Translations under genes and position numbers: made by a program
Shown here: piece after piece, positions 28,172 to 36,152 of the stretch
Layout: each line of letters starts with the position of its first letter
Numbering within the stretch: position 1 is the stretch's first letter
Notes under the pieces: generated by a model
Seen by the model: the letters and a program-made list of their open reading frames with translations, nothing else
Databases searched by the model: none
Told to the model about the DNA's origin: nothing
Assembly (NCBI RefSeq): GCF_001320245.1
Contig: NZ_BCBA01000053.1
Location: 62,001-126,000 of the forward strand
DNA length: 64,000 nt
Reading direction: 5' to 3'
Origin: Pseudomonas sp. NBRC 111124
GTDB lineage: Bacteria > Pseudomonadota > Gammaproteobacteria > Pseudomonadales > Pseudomonadaceae

Positions 28172-29194
28172 TCAGCGCGGCGCCATATCGAGCACTACCC
28201 GCCCACCGCAGGGGCATTCGTCCATGTAGCGATGGGCCTCGACCACCTCGGCGAACGGATACACCTTGATGATCTGCGGCGTCAGCAGCTGATCGGCGGT
28301 GAACTGGTTGATATCGCGCAAGGCCCGTTGCAGCGCCACCTGGTCCTGGCTGATGCCAAGCTCCGGCTTGCCGGTGAAGTTGCCGATGCAGTGCACGTAG
28401 AACTGGATGTTCTTCTGGAACGCCGCACACGCCGGGAACGGTGTCTGGTTGCCGCCCTGCAGGCCATACAGCACCAGGCTGCCACGCGGTGCCAGCACAT
28501 CGCCGAGCAGCGACATCTGCGGCCCGCCCAGGCCATCGAGGACCATGTCCACGCCGCGCCCATCGGTGTACTTGCCAACCTGCATGAGCAGGTCCTGCTC
28601 TTCGGTGACGATCACCCTGTCGGCGCCCAGGCCCAGCAGGTATTCACGCTGCTCGGGCTCCTTGGTCACGGCGAACACCTTGAGGCCGAGCGCCTTGCCC
28701 AGTTGCACGAAGGCCGGCCCTGCACAATGGCTGGCATCGGTGACCAGCGCGGTCTGCCCAGCCTTGGCACGGGCCAGGTCGACGAAGGCGAAATAGGCGA
28801 TGAGCAGCGGCGTGTAGTGAACGCTGGCCTCGATCGGCGTGAGCACTTGCGGATAGCGGGTGATGGCGGTGCGCGGCAGCACGATGACATCGCCGTACAC
28901 GGGGTGCTCGTTGGCGCTGGTGGCCGGGAAGCTGGCGACCCGGTCGCCCACGGTGATGTCATCGACGCCTTCGCCGACCGCCGTCACCACACCGGCCATC
29001 TCGTGGCCGATCCCTGCGGGCAGACGAGCCTGGGATGGCGCCAGGTTCTGCCGCCAGAGCACGTCATACCAACTCACGCCGATCGCCTCGACGCGGATCT
29101 GCACCTCGCCGAAGGCAGGTGACGGTTCGGCCTGCTCCTCGCAACGGAGCACATCGGCAGCGCCGAACTTGTGGAAACGGATCATGCGGGACAT
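28172..29194 (-). CDS. MDR-superfamily zinc-independent oxidoreductase (quinone reductase-like)
   Basis: 340 residues, ATG preceded by GAGG at 8 bases. Medium-chain dehydrogenase layout: GroES-like half with IGHEMAGVVTAVGEGVDDI and VGDRVASFP, and a Rossmann half in which the usual glycine-rich loop reads ALVTDASHCAGPAFVQLGKA. It lacks the cysteine-rich structural zinc loop, so it belongs to the QOR/YhdH-like NADPH-dependent reductases. Substrate unknown. It is divergent from a LysR gene that is its likely regulator. Confidence 0.85.
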   Translation of the reverse strand: MSRMIRFHKFGAADVLRCEEQAEPSPAFGEVQIRVEAIGVSWYDVLWRQNLAPSQARLPAGIGHEMAGVVTAVGEGVDDITVGDRVASFPATSANEHPVYGDVIVLPRTAITRYPQVLTPIEASVHYTPLLIAYFAFVDLARAKAGQTALVTDASHCAGPAFVQLGKALGLKVFAVTKEPEQREYLLGLGADRVIVTEEQDLLMQVGKYTDGRGVDMVLDGLGGPQMSLLGDVLAPRGSLVLYGLQGGNQTPFPACAAFQKNIQFYVHCIGNFTGKPELGISQDQVALQRALRDINQFTADQLLTPQIIKVYPFAEVVEAHRYMDECPCGGRVVLDMAPR

Positions 29195-29400
29195 CGCATA
29201 CCTCGCGTGTGTGAATCTCGTATTACCACGGACTTTATCCGGGCTTTTGCCGTTAGACCATCAGTGGCCATTAATAGTCGACATGCCTGTCATCGATTGG
29301 GCACCTGACTTTCCTGTGCATTGGCCCCCGGAAATCCGTGCAGGTTAACAGCCTTTGGCCTTAAGATTCACCCCTGCTCCACTTTAGGCGAAGCGCACCG

Positions 29401-30315
29401 ATGAATCGAAACGACCTGCGTCGCGTAGACCTCAACCTGCTGATCGTATTCGAAACCCTCATGCATGAGCGCAGCGTGACCCGTGCTGCCGAAAAGCTGT
29501 TCCTCGGCCAGCCAGCGATCAGCGCGGCCCTGTCGCGCTTGCGCAACCTGTTCGACGACCCGCTGTTCGTGCGTACCGGCCGCAGCATGGAGCCGTCGGC
29601 ACGGGCCCATGAAATCTTCGCCCTGCTGTCTCCGGCGCTGGATTCGATCTCCACCGCCGTCAGCCGCGCCGCCGAGTTCGACCCGGCGACCAGCAACGCG
29701 GTGTTTCGCATCGGCCTGTCGGACGACGCCGAATTCGCCCTGCTGCCCCAGCTGCTCAAACGCATCCGCGCCGAAGCCCCCGGCATCGTCCTGGTGGTGC
29801 GCCGGGTCAACTACCTGCTGATGCCGACGCTGCTGGCCTCGGGCGAAATTTCCGTGGGCGTCAGCTACACCAGTGAACTGCCTGCCAACGCCAAGCGCAA
29901 GGTGCTGCGGCGCAGCAAGCCCAAGCTGCTGCGCGCCGACAGTGTGCCGGGCAGCATCAGCCTCGACGACTTCTGCGCGCGGCCGCATGCGTTGGTGTCG
30001 TTTGCCGGTGACCTGTCGGGCTTTATCGACGAGGCGCTGGAAGAGATCGGCCGCAAGCGCCATGTGGTGCTGGCGGTGCCGCAGTTCAACGGTTTGGGGA
30101 GCCTGCTGGCGGGCACCGATATCGTCGCCACGGTGCCGGACTACACGGCCGATGTGCTGACCGCAGCCGGGGGGCTGCGCGCCGAAGACCTGCCGATGGA
30201 AGTGCGCACGTTCGAGCTGCACATGGCCTGGCGCGGGGCGCAGGACAATGACCCGGCGGAGCGGTGGCTGAGGTCGAGAATCCAGATGTTCTTCGGAGAT
30301 CCCGATAGCCTGTGA
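29401..30315 (+). CDS. LysR-family transcriptional regulator
   Basis: 304 residues. HTH region LRRVDLNLLIVFETLMHERS, AAEKLFLGQPAISAALSRLR and DPLFVRTGRSMEPS is of the NodD/LeuO-like LTTR group; the ligand-binding domain follows from about residue 95 (VFRIGLSDDAEFALLPQLL). It is divergent from the MDR oxidoreductase with 206 bases between, the classic arrangement for control of a neighbouring gene plus self-repression. Confidence 0.9.
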   Translation: MNRNDLRRVDLNLLIVFETLMHERSVTRAAEKLFLGQPAISAALSRLRNLFDDPLFVRTGRSMEPSARAHEIFALLSPALDSISTAVSRAAEFDPATSNAVFRIGLSDDAEFALLPQLLKRIRAEAPGIVLVVRRVNYLLMPTLLASGEISVGVSYTSELPANAKRKVLRRSKPKLLRADSVPGSISLDDFCARPHALVSFAGDLSGFIDEALEEIGRKRHVVLAVPQFNGLGSLLAGTDIVATVPDYTADVLTAAGGLRAEDLPMEVRTFELHMAWRGAQDNDPAERWLRSRIQMFFGDPDSL

Positions 30316-30410
30316 TCGAGTTTCATCAAGCATCCTGGTGCGCGAGCGCGGCCTCACCGCTATTCCCCCCCATGGCACGACTCCATCAGCGGCGACATTT
30401 CTTGCAGGCA

Positions 30411-31127
30411 TCAGCGCAAATACCGCTCGAGCGCCAGCGCGTTGCCCAGTGCGGCGCCGGAGGCCGTGTTGTCGAATATGCACCAGGTAGCTGCACCTGC
30501 AGCGTGGCTGCGCTGCAGCCGCTCAGCCAGCTGTTGCAGGTACTGTTGCGAATAGGCGCTATGGTAGATCCGCGGCTCGCCGTGCAGGCGCCAGTAAACC
30601 AGCCCAGGCCAGCCAGCGGGTTGCGCATCGGCAGCGAAACGTGCGGGGCTCGCCGCCACCCGGGCAATACGCAAGTCGACCAACATCGCCTGCGCAGCCT
30701 GCCAACTGGCGTGTCTGGGCTCGACCGCTACCGGCCCGGCATGGCATTGGCGCAGGCGTTCAAAGAAGCGCCGGTCACGGCTGGCATCATGAGCGAGTGA
30801 GGGTGGCAACTGCACCAGCAGGCATCCCAGCTTATTGCCTAATTGCTGGCATTGGTGGAGAAACGCGTCAAGCTCAGCCTCACCGTTTTCCAAGCGCTGC
30901 TCGTGGGTGATGGTTCTGGGCAATTTGACTGAAAAGCGAAAATGCTCCGGGACTGACGAAGCCCAGCGGGCATAGGTCGCGGGCAGGTGCGGCCGATAGA
31001 ACGAGCTGTTGATTTCTACGGCACCCAGCCGCGAGGCATAGCGCTGCAAGTGGCTGCCCGGCTGCAAGAACTCATCGGCGTACTGGCGGGCCAAACTCCA
31101 GCCCGCGCATCCCAAGTGGATCATCAT
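30411..31127 (-). CDS. DUF72 (YecE family) protein
   Basis: 238 residues beginning MMIHLGCAGWSLARQYADEF, then EINSSFYRPHLPATYARWAS, FRFSVKLPRTITHEQRL and VAVEPRHASW, all DUF72 hallmarks; the TIM-barrel-like family has no assigned reaction. It starts at ATG 31127 or 31124; GGAG 4-7 bases upstream fits either. Its start overlaps (ATGA) the stop of a possible 65-residue frame, so it is likely the last gene of a three-gene minus-strand unit. Confidence 0.88.
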   Translation of the reverse strand: MMIHLGCAGWSLARQYADEFLQPGSHLQRYASRLGAVEINSSFYRPHLPATYARWASSVPEHFRFSVKLPRTITHEQRLENGEAELDAFLHQCQQLGNKLGCLLVQLPPSLAHDASRDRRFFERLRQCHAGPVAVEPRHASWQAAQAMLVDLRIARVAASPARFAADAQPAGWPGLVYWRLHGEPRIYHSAYSQQYLQQLAERLQRSHAAGAATWCIFDNTASGAALGNALALERYLR

Positions 31128-31321
31128 GACACTCCATCAGCACGCCGTCGCTGCAATGGAGTCGCCAAAGGCCGTAGTTGTTCCATTGACGCAATCGGGT
31201 TGAACAGCACCACCACAGTGCGCCCAGGTTCTACCTGAGGAATACGTCGCCGGTTGGCCCGATCAATGGCTCGCCGGCTCGGCGCGGCTCGCTGTGCCTT
31301 CAACCGCCACTCGCCTGGCAT
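31124..31321 (-). CDS. Possible 65-aa hypothetical protein
   Basis: A frame of 65 codons starts inside the 3' end of the 98-aa gene (ATG 31321, G-rich sequence just before) and its TGA overlaps the DUF72 ATG. The C-terminal half (IPQVEPGRTVVVLFNPIASM) looks protein-like, the N-terminal half is Arg-rich and may be non-coding; a start further in is possible. Evidence is mainly the tight overlaps on both sides. No family recognised. Confidence 0.4.
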   Translation of the reverse strand: MPGEWRLKAQRAAPSRRAIDRANRRRIPQVEPGRTVVVLFNPIASMEQLRPLATPLQRRRADGVS

Positions 31322-31559
31322 ACCCCACCCCCCACACCAACGCCCGGCTCATGCTCTCGCCGGCGCGCTGGGCGTAGGCCCGCTCACATAGCACCGTCCC
31401 ATCAGGACGGTAAACGCCAATGAACAATTGCGTGGCACCGGTGCGCGACAAGCGCGTCTGCACCTCCAGGCAGGTACCGTCGTCGAGTTTTTCTTCGTGA
31501 GTCTGATGGTGCAGGATCGGGTCGCACCAATTTCTGTAGGTCTTGCCTCTTCGTTTCAT
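31263..31559 (-). CDS. Conserved hypothetical protein, 98 aa
   Basis: 98 residues from ATG 31559 with AGAGG close upstream; a longer frame to 31673 is possible but lacks a ribosome site. The sequence (MKRRGKTYRNWCDPILHHQT, LEVQTRLSRTGATQLFIGVY, VLCERAYAQRAGESMSRAL) looks like a small soluble domain with a beta-hairpin, repeatedly seen in Pseudomonas accessory regions, but I cannot name the family. It heads the unit with the 65-aa frame and DUF72. Confidence 0.6.
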   Translation of the reverse strand: MKRRGKTYRNWCDPILHHQTHEEKLDDGTCLEVQTRLSRTGATQLFIGVYRPDGTVLCERAYAQRAGESMSRALVWGVGYARRVAVEGTASRAEPASH

Positions 31560-31848
31560 GCCTCTGCCCTCGCCGATGTTGTGAAGGGTAGATCTGCGGA
31601 TGCGCTCGTGCGGTCGAAATGAATCAGGGCGTTCAGACAGCCGGCCGACTGGTATGAAACGCGAAGTTTTCAACCACCGCGGGGGCTGCGTTCAGCGCCG
31701 TAATGCGCCCAGACGACGAATGAAAAACACAAGCGGCTCAGAGCCTTTGGCAAGCGCACCGAGGCGGCCGTTGATCGCGCAGAGGGAGCGTTGCCCTGCC
31801 CAACGCCGTCGACGGACAACAGGCTTGCTATGCCATAGGAGTGTCGTG

Positions 31849-32688
31849 ATGAAGATCCATCATTTGAACTGCGGGTGCATGTGCCCGCTTGGCGGTGCGC
31901 TGTTTGACGGCTACAGCAAGGGGCTTACAGCACACGTACCTTGCCACTGCCTGCTGATTGAAACCGAGCGTGACGGCCTGGTGCTGGTGGACACCGGTTT
32001 CGGCCACAACGATATCCAGCACCCCGAGCGCCTGAGCCGGTTTTTTCGCGTGCTCAACAACATTCAGCTGGATCAACGCCTGACTGCGCTGGATCAGATA
32101 CGACGGCTGGGGTTTGAACCGGCTGACGTTCGCCACATTGTCCTGACGCATCTCGACTTTGACCACGCGGGCGGGCTGGATGATTTCCCCCAAGCGCGAG
32201 TGCACCTGCTCGGCGATGAAATGCAACAGGCCAGCCAGGTCTGCGGCTGGGTCGAACCCCGGCGCTTTCGCGCTAGCCAGTGGCAAAGCCGCCTCAATTG
32301 GGAGTTCTACGAAGGCCAGGGCGAGCACTGGTTCGGCTTCGATTCCGTGCGTCCCCTGATCGACGTGCGCGAAGACATTCTGCTGGTGCCACTGGCTGGG
32401 CATACCTGCGGCCACGCGGGCATTGCCCTTGGCACCAAGCACGGCTGGCTACTGCATGCAGGTGATGCTTACTTTCACCACTGGGAGGTCCATGGCGCGC
32501 ACCGCCGATGCCCGCTTGGCATGCGCCTCTATCAGCGGATGATGGACAGCGACCACCGATTGCGCATGACCAACCAGCGCCGCTTGCGGGAGTTGATCCT
32601 CGCGCACGGCGAAGAGGATCTGGAGGTGTTCTGCAGCCATGACCCTTGGGAGCTGGCGCAATCGAGCCGCCAGGGTGCGGCCCTGTAA
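31849..32688 (+). CDS. Metallo-beta-lactamase-fold hydrolase (lactonase-like)
   Basis: 279 residues from ATG 31849, chosen for AGGAG 7 bases upstream; the open frame further upstream is non-coding in look. MBL motifs: VLVDTGFG, THLDFDHAGG (the HxHxDH motif with Asp replacing the second His, as in many lactonase-like members), PLAGHTCGHAGI, LLHAGDAYFHH and a final His in VFCSHDPWEL. The layout resembles AiiA-type N-acyl homoserine lactonases and related quorum-quenching or detoxifying hydrolases, but the substrate is not determined. Confidence 0.82.
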   Translation: MKIHHLNCGCMCPLGGALFDGYSKGLTAHVPCHCLLIETERDGLVLVDTGFGHNDIQHPERLSRFFRVLNNIQLDQRLTALDQIRRLGFEPADVRHIVLTHLDFDHAGGLDDFPQARVHLLGDEMQQASQVCGWVEPRRFRASQWQSRLNWEFYEGQGEHWFGFDSVRPLIDVREDILLVPLAGHTCGHAGIALGTKHGWLLHAGDAYFHHWEVHGAHRRCPLGMRLYQRMMDSDHRLRMTNQRRLRELILAHGEEDLEVFCSHDPWELAQSSRQGAAL

Positions 32689-32693
32689 AGACG

Positions 32694-32720
32694 TAAAAAA
32701 AGGCCCGCACTGGGCGGGCC
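32694..32720 (-). terminator. Intrinsic terminator of the 72-aa/80-aa small-gene unit
   Basis: GGCCCGC / GCGGGCC stem with a 5-base loop; on the minus strand it is followed by TTTTTTT. It therefore terminates the minus-strand unit 33356-32883, and sits just beyond the convergent hydrolase stop. Confidence 0.7.
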
Positions 32721-32882
32721 GAAGACCTGATGTGGAGAGTCGAACGAACTCTACAACTGTTTTGATGAACGCCCTCGTCAATGGTTTTTTTGTATCTGCG
32801 CAAACCCCGACGGACGGATAACGCCTGTAAGTTGTTCCCTGCCAGGCCTCTTGTAGCTGCAGCCGGAGCGCATGACCGCGCT

Positions 32883-33125
32883 CTACTGATCATGACCGGC
32901 GATGGCTTTAAGGAAGCTTCTGTCTGCGAGCCTGCGCAGGTCTCGCCATTCACGCCAGTCCACCAGCCCAAGACGGTCCATCTCATCGGCTTGACGCAAC
33001 AGTTCCTCGTGATAGGTGCTGGGGCAATCGCGTCTTTGCTGCACGTCGTCGTAAAGCCCAAACCACTTGTTTATCACGACGAGTCGGCGCTCTTCCTGGC
33101 CTATCTGTTCGCTGACCGCGTTCAT
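32883..33125 (-). CDS. Small hypothetical protein, 80 aa
   Basis: 80 residues, acidic and basic helices (EERRLVVINKWFGLYDDVQQ, LLRQADEMDRLGLVDWREWR, DLRRLADRSFLKAIAG), which read as a genuine compact helical protein. It begins 12 bases after the stop of the 72-aa gene, with only a weak ribosome site, and is followed by an intrinsic terminator about 160 bases on. No family recognised. Confidence 0.65.
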   Translation of the reverse strand: MNAVSEQIGQEERRLVVINKWFGLYDDVQQRRDCPSTYHEELLRQADEMDRLGLVDWREWRDLRRLADRSFLKAIAGHDQ

Positions 33126-33137
33126 GTCGATAACCCG

Positions 33138-33356
33138 TCAGGGTTGCTGGTAATGTCCTGGCGAGGTACCGGGCTCGTGATCATGCTCAAGACGCTGTAC
33201 TTGCACATCGGTGAAAGATGACGCTTCGTTGCGATGCAAGCCCTGCAAATATTCGTGCGCAGCTTGGCGGGTGAGGTCCTCTTGGTCACTGCGGTACTCG
33301 CAAGTGCCGGGCTGGTTGTCACATATGTAGCTGATCAAATAAAGGTATCTGGCCAT
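33138..33356 (-). CDS. Small hypothetical protein, 72 aa
   Basis: 72 residues from ATG 33356, which has GGGAG 7 bases upstream. Sequence starts MARYLYLISYICDNQPGTCE and ends in a hydrophilic His/Pro-rich tail (EHDHEPGTSPGHYQQP). Two cysteines flank an Asn-Gln-Pro-Gly turn. No known family. First gene of a two-gene unit. Confidence 0.6.
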   Translation of the reverse strand: MARYLYLISYICDNQPGTCEYRSDQEDLTRQAAHEYLQGLHRNEASSFTDVQVQRLEHDHEPGTSPGHYQQP

Positions 33357-33638
33357 TTTGAAACTCCCTGGTTTGAGGCGCGTAGCTAGTGGGTTGAGCC
33401 TGACGCAGTTGCATACGTTCACCGCGAGTGACGATTGGTCGGTTTACATCGGTTCACTGCGCGCTACATGCCTTGATCATCAGCGCTATGGATTTCAGAG
33501 CTCCCGCTAACGGCGGTTACAAAACCCATCCACGAAGAGCCCTCGAGCCAAAATAGAGGCCGCCTTACATTAGGGCATTTCGTCCGTCTCTCGATAATTC
33601 CTTTGCACGATTGGGCGCTTGTCTACGGTCACTTAAGA
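33357..33638. promoter_or_regulatory. Divergent region upstream of KGG gene and small-gene unit
   Basis: Non-coding on both strands. It must hold the minus-strand promoter of the 72-aa gene and the plus-strand promoter of the KGG gene. Two landmarks: TTTCGTCCG at 33578-33586, repeated at the same distance (58 bases from CGTCCG to the leader palindrome) before the second KGG gene, and GTCTACGGT at 33621-33629, a partial match to an RpoS -10 (KCTAYRCTT). Confidence 0.5.
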
Positions 33639-33656
33639 ACACAGATTTCCCTGTGT
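33639..33656 (+). promoter_or_regulatory. Leader palindrome ACACAG-N6-CTGTGT upstream of KGG gene
   Basis: A perfect 6-bp inverted repeat with a 6-base spacer, 24 bases before the KGG start codon. The same element occurs before the second KGG gene (41873-41890). It could be a protein-binding operator or a 5'-UTR stem-loop. Confidence 0.55.
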
Positions 33657-33680
33657 AACTACCGGCATGAGGTGTCAATC

Positions 33681-34034
33681 ATGGCTAACAATCAGGACAA
33701 GGGCAGTAATCAAGGCGGCAACGCCAATACCAATCCAGGCAACTTCGCCAACGACCGGGAAAAAGCTTCCGAGGCCGGGCACAAAGGCGGCCAAATGTCA
33801 GGCGGCAACTTCAAGAACGATCCAGAGCGCGCGTCTGAAGCGGGACAAAAAGGTGGCCAGGCTTCGGGCGGTAATTTCAAGAACGACCCTGAGCGTGCCT
33901 CCGAGGCGGGACACAAAGGTGGCCAGGCTTCCGGGGGCAATTTCGCCAATGATCGCGAGAAAGCTTCAGAGGCCGGCCGTGTAGGCGGCCAGCATAGTCA
34001 TGGCGGCGGTCGCAAGAGTGACGACAACCGCTAG
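33681..34034 (+). CDS. KGG-repeat general stress protein (con-10-like)
   Basis: 117 residues from ATG 33681 (AGGTG 7 bases upstream). Four tandem repeats of about 22 residues, consensus GNFxNDxExASEAGxKGGQxSG, followed by HGGGRKSDDNR. KGG proteins are small, glycine-rich, very hydrophilic, hydrophilin-like proteins induced in stationary phase, desiccation or osmotic stress; no enzymatic role is known. The internal DNA repeat is about 66 bases, so the copy number could vary by recombination. It pairs with a two-repeat paralogue at 41911. Confidence 0.9.
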   Translation: MANNQDKGSNQGGNANTNPGNFANDREKASEAGHKGGQMSGGNFKNDPERASEAGQKGGQASGGNFKNDPERASEAGHKGGQASGGNFANDREKASEAGRVGGQHSHGGGRKSDDNR

Positions 34035-34046
34035 TCATCCCTGAAC

Positions 34047-34074
34047 GTGCAGCGGCAGCCTGGCTGCCCTGCAC
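34047..34074 (+). terminator. Hairpin after KGG gene
   Basis: GTGCAG-CG-GCAGCC / GGCTGC-C-CTGCAC imperfect hairpin starting 12 bases after the KGG stop; no U-run follows, so its terminator role is tentative. Confidence 0.45.
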
Positions 34075-34178
34075 CCAGGAAGGCCCGGGCGGAATAACTA
34101 CCAGACCATTCGTCCGTTGGGCTGTCGGCATTGAGCGTCTGCGCTGTCCTTTCAGAACACCCCGTCAGAGCCACTCAC

Positions 34179-34973
34179 ATGCGACCGCTATTTCATTCGA
34201 TGACCCTTCCCCTCGCCTGCTCTCTGCTGTGGGCTTGTTCCGCTCCCGGAACGAAGTCGCCTGTGGAGATACCCGGCAGACCTGAGTCGGCAAAGACCCA
34301 GCTGTTGGAAGCGGGGGCAGCGACACTGCAGGCCAAGCCGCCCATTGAGGCTATCAACGCCTACTTGAATGGCTTCCACTTTTACAACGGCCATCCCAAC
34401 GTGCAAATGGAGGCGCATCACTACTGCTCCATTCTCAACGAGGATGTCATTCAGTGCGTCATCTTCGACGGCAATACCAAGGAAGCGAAAATCATGGGTG
34501 TCGAGTACATCATTGACGAGCATCTTTTTGCTGGATTGTCGACCAAGGAAAAGGCGATGTGGCACAGCCATGGCTATGAAGTTGCTTCCGGGCAGTTGAT
34601 CGCACCGGGAATACCCGCACCTGCTGAGCATGCCTTGATGAAAAGGCTGGCTCATACCTACGGCAAGACCTGGCACACGTGGCACACCGATCAGGGCAAA
34701 GCGCTTCCACTGGGTGTTCCGCAACTCATGATGGGCTTCACTGCCGACGGCCAGGCTGACACAGCGATGATCGACCAGCGCAACCGACGCTTGGGCCTGG
34801 ATACGGCAAAAACCAAAGCTCAGCGAGCAGACATCCAAGTGCCTGCGGCTGATCCCGGGGCGGATGGTTGGCAGCACGGCAGGGTCATTCAGATCATGGA
34901 CCCGACAGGCGCCCATTTGCATCTACCCGCTACACCGACGCCACCAGCAGCTAACAGCCGTTCAAGCAATTAG
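34179..34973 (+). CDS. DUF1264 (oil-body-associated protein-like) lipoprotein
   Basis: 264 residues from ATG 34179. The N-terminus has a hydrophobic stretch ending in LLWAC, a near-lipobox, so export and lipid attachment are likely. The rest is a clear DUF1264 domain: EAINAYLNGFHFYNGHPNVQ, AHHYCSILNEDVIQCVIFDG, VEYIIDEHLF, MWHSHGYEVASGQLIAPGIP and GKTWHTWHTD. In plants this family (OBAP) associates with seed oil bodies and survival of drying; the bacterial function is not known. Its place directly after the KGG gene fits a desiccation or stationary-phase role. Confidence 0.85.
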   Translation: MRPLFHSMTLPLACSLLWACSAPGTKSPVEIPGRPESAKTQLLEAGAATLQAKPPIEAINAYLNGFHFYNGHPNVQMEAHHYCSILNEDVIQCVIFDGNTKEAKIMGVEYIIDEHLFAGLSTKEKAMWHSHGYEVASGQLIAPGIPAPAEHALMKRLAHTYGKTWHTWHTDQGKALPLGVPQLMMGFTADGQADTAMIDQRNRRLGLDTAKTKAQRADIQVPAADPGADGWQHGRVIQIMDPTGAHLHLPATPTPPAANSRSSN

Positions 34974-35012
34974 CTGTCTGTGGAGCGTGTCGGCATGCCC
35001 CGCTTGGCGCCA

Positions 35013-35032
35013 CGGCAATTTCCGAATTGCCG
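35013..35032. terminator. Hairpin between DUF1264 and NUDIX genes
   Basis: Perfect CGGCAATT / AATTGCCG stem with a TCCG tetraloop, ending one base from the NUDIX stop codon and lying between the convergent genes. Confidence 0.55.
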
Positions 35033-35033
35033 A

Positions 35034-35426
35034 TCACCCAAGAAGGGCCGGAAGTTGATTCGAAAGCAACGCCGCAGCCCAAGGCTTCAGCACCGTGGAG
35101 GGGAGCTTTTCCCGAGGGACCCATTTGCAAGCTACGATCTCATTGCTCGCCAGCGGTTTTTCTGCGTCGTCCAGCTGCGTGGTGAAAATATGATGGAGTG
35201 TACTGCCCACCCTCAGGGTACAAAGTGAGAGCAGACCATGCCCTTCAATGGAGGTTTCCTCCTGTAGCTCTCGTTCAGCAGCCACTGCTGGCGTCTCGTC
35301 AAACTCGACAGTACCGCCGGGGAAATGCCACTTACCTGATTTTTTCCGAACTAACAGGATTTTGCCGTTTCGCAAACAAATGATCGTTGCTCTGGATTTT
35401 AACGCGTGATTCTTTTCATCCCACAT
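35034..35426 (-). CDS. NUDIX hydrolase
   Basis: 130 residues from ATG 35426 (an in-frame GTG at 35438 is the alternative). NUDIX box: GTVEFDETPAVAAERELQEETSI, read as G-x5-E-x7-REUxEExGU with the last Gly replaced by Ser; catalytic Glu residues are retained. The core before it (ATIICLRNGKILLVRKKSGK) is the usual first strand pair. Hydrolysis of a nucleoside diphosphate derivative such as an oxidised nucleotide is expected; substrate unknown. Confidence 0.85.
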   Translation of the reverse strand: MWDEKNHALKSRATIICLRNGKILLVRKKSGKWHFPGGTVEFDETPAVAAERELQEETSIEGHGLLSLCTLRVGSTLHHIFTTQLDDAEKPLASNEIVACKWVPREKLPSTVLKPWAAALLSNQLPALLG

Positions 35427-35753
35427 ACTTACACCCACGTCGACATCAGGCTTATATCCGTCCCATTCAAAAGCGAAATGGCGTCTCTATCCTGATGACT
35501 CGAATTTTTAACAAACCGTTCAACTTAATCTGCACCTCGCTGATGCACGACGCGTACATAGACCGGCGGCCAGTGCTGGCCATTGTCGGCGAGCAGGCGC
35601 GCGCGGCGCTCGGCAAGCACTATCAGCAGGCGCTCCCGCCATGCCGACAATACCGTCTGTCGCTAAGTTGCTTGGAAAACCAGCAAGGTAATTGCCAAAT
35701 GTTAGTGTCAACAGCTTAGAAGCCAACCCGCTCGGCCTCAGGAGGTTGCTGAC
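35427..35753. other. Intergenic stretch with one doubtful frame
   Basis: 327 bases between the NUDIX gene (minus) and the 77-aa gene (plus). A plus-strand frame from ATG 35495 to 35719 (74 codons, containing MHDAYIDRRPVLAIVGEQAR) is partly protein-like but lacks a ribosome site; it may be a remnant. Near 35703 the sequence GTTAGTGTCAACAGCTT precedes the 77-aa gene; a similar string (ATAGTGCCAACAGCTT) occurs at 40487-40502. Confidence 0.35.
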
Positions 35754-35987
35754 ATGACCAAGGTGGACTCAATTCGAATAAATGCGCAGCTGAATGCCTG
35801 CGCACAGGCTATGAGTTCGCTGCGAGCTTATGACAGGGGAGCAGCAGACAGCGGTTGTACGGAGCTTGAGAAACTGCGTATGCGAGCGGAGTTTCAATTC
35901 AATGCCCTTAAAGCGTTAGACGCCCCCAGGAGCGCAGTTGACCCCAGTGCCGCGAGATGGGCTTGGCTCCTGGAAAAAGCCGAGTGA
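35754..35987 (+). CDS. Small helical hypothetical protein, 77 aa
   Basis: 77 residues with a near-perfect ribosome site (AGGAGGTT, 6 bases before ATG). The sequence is helical and hydrophilic (MTKVDSIRINAQLNACAQAM, ELEKLRMRAEFQFNALKALD) ending in RWAWLLEKAE. No family recognised. Stand-alone gene convergent with the large chemotaxis-type hybrid kinase. Confidence 0.7.
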   Translation: MTKVDSIRINAQLNACAQAMSSLRAYDRGAADSGCTELEKLRMRAEFQFNALKALDAPRSAVDPSAARWAWLLEKAE

Positions 35988-36104
35988 AGTTGAAGCGGGT
36001 GTCGGATTGGAAGCAGGCAGTCGTCAAGCGACTTGCGCATGCCCAGGTCTGCCCCCCGAGTACCGAGAAGTCATCAGGAATGTGGCGCCTGACAACAAAA
36101 AGCT

Positions 36105-36140
36105 ACCCCCTGCGCAATGACATCACCGCTGAGGGGGTTT
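36105..36140. terminator. Weak hairpin between 77-aa gene and hybrid kinase
   Basis: ACCCCCT / AGGGGGT (7 bp) around a 20-base loop, followed by TTT on the plus strand; lies between two convergent stops. Tentative. Confidence 0.3.
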
Positions 36141-36152
36141 GGCTTAACCGTG

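Noticed and set aside
27987..28229. 80-codon plus-strand frame crossing the terminator at 28129
   Set aside because: It runs through an intrinsic terminator and into the antisense of the MDR gene, has no ribosome site and a basic low-complexity product.
33639..33656. ACACAG-N6-CTGTGT considered as a LexA box
   Set aside because: LexA sites read CTGT-N8-ACAG; here the half-sites are in the opposite order, so it is a different palindrome.
33720..34000. Direct repeats considered as a CRISPR array
   Set aside because: The repeats are in-frame codons of the KGG protein with no unique spacers and no cas genes nearby.
35495..35719. 74-codon frame between NUDIX and the 77-aa gene
   Set aside because: No ribosome site, mixed codon use and no recognisable motif; listed only as a possible remnant within the intergenic entry.
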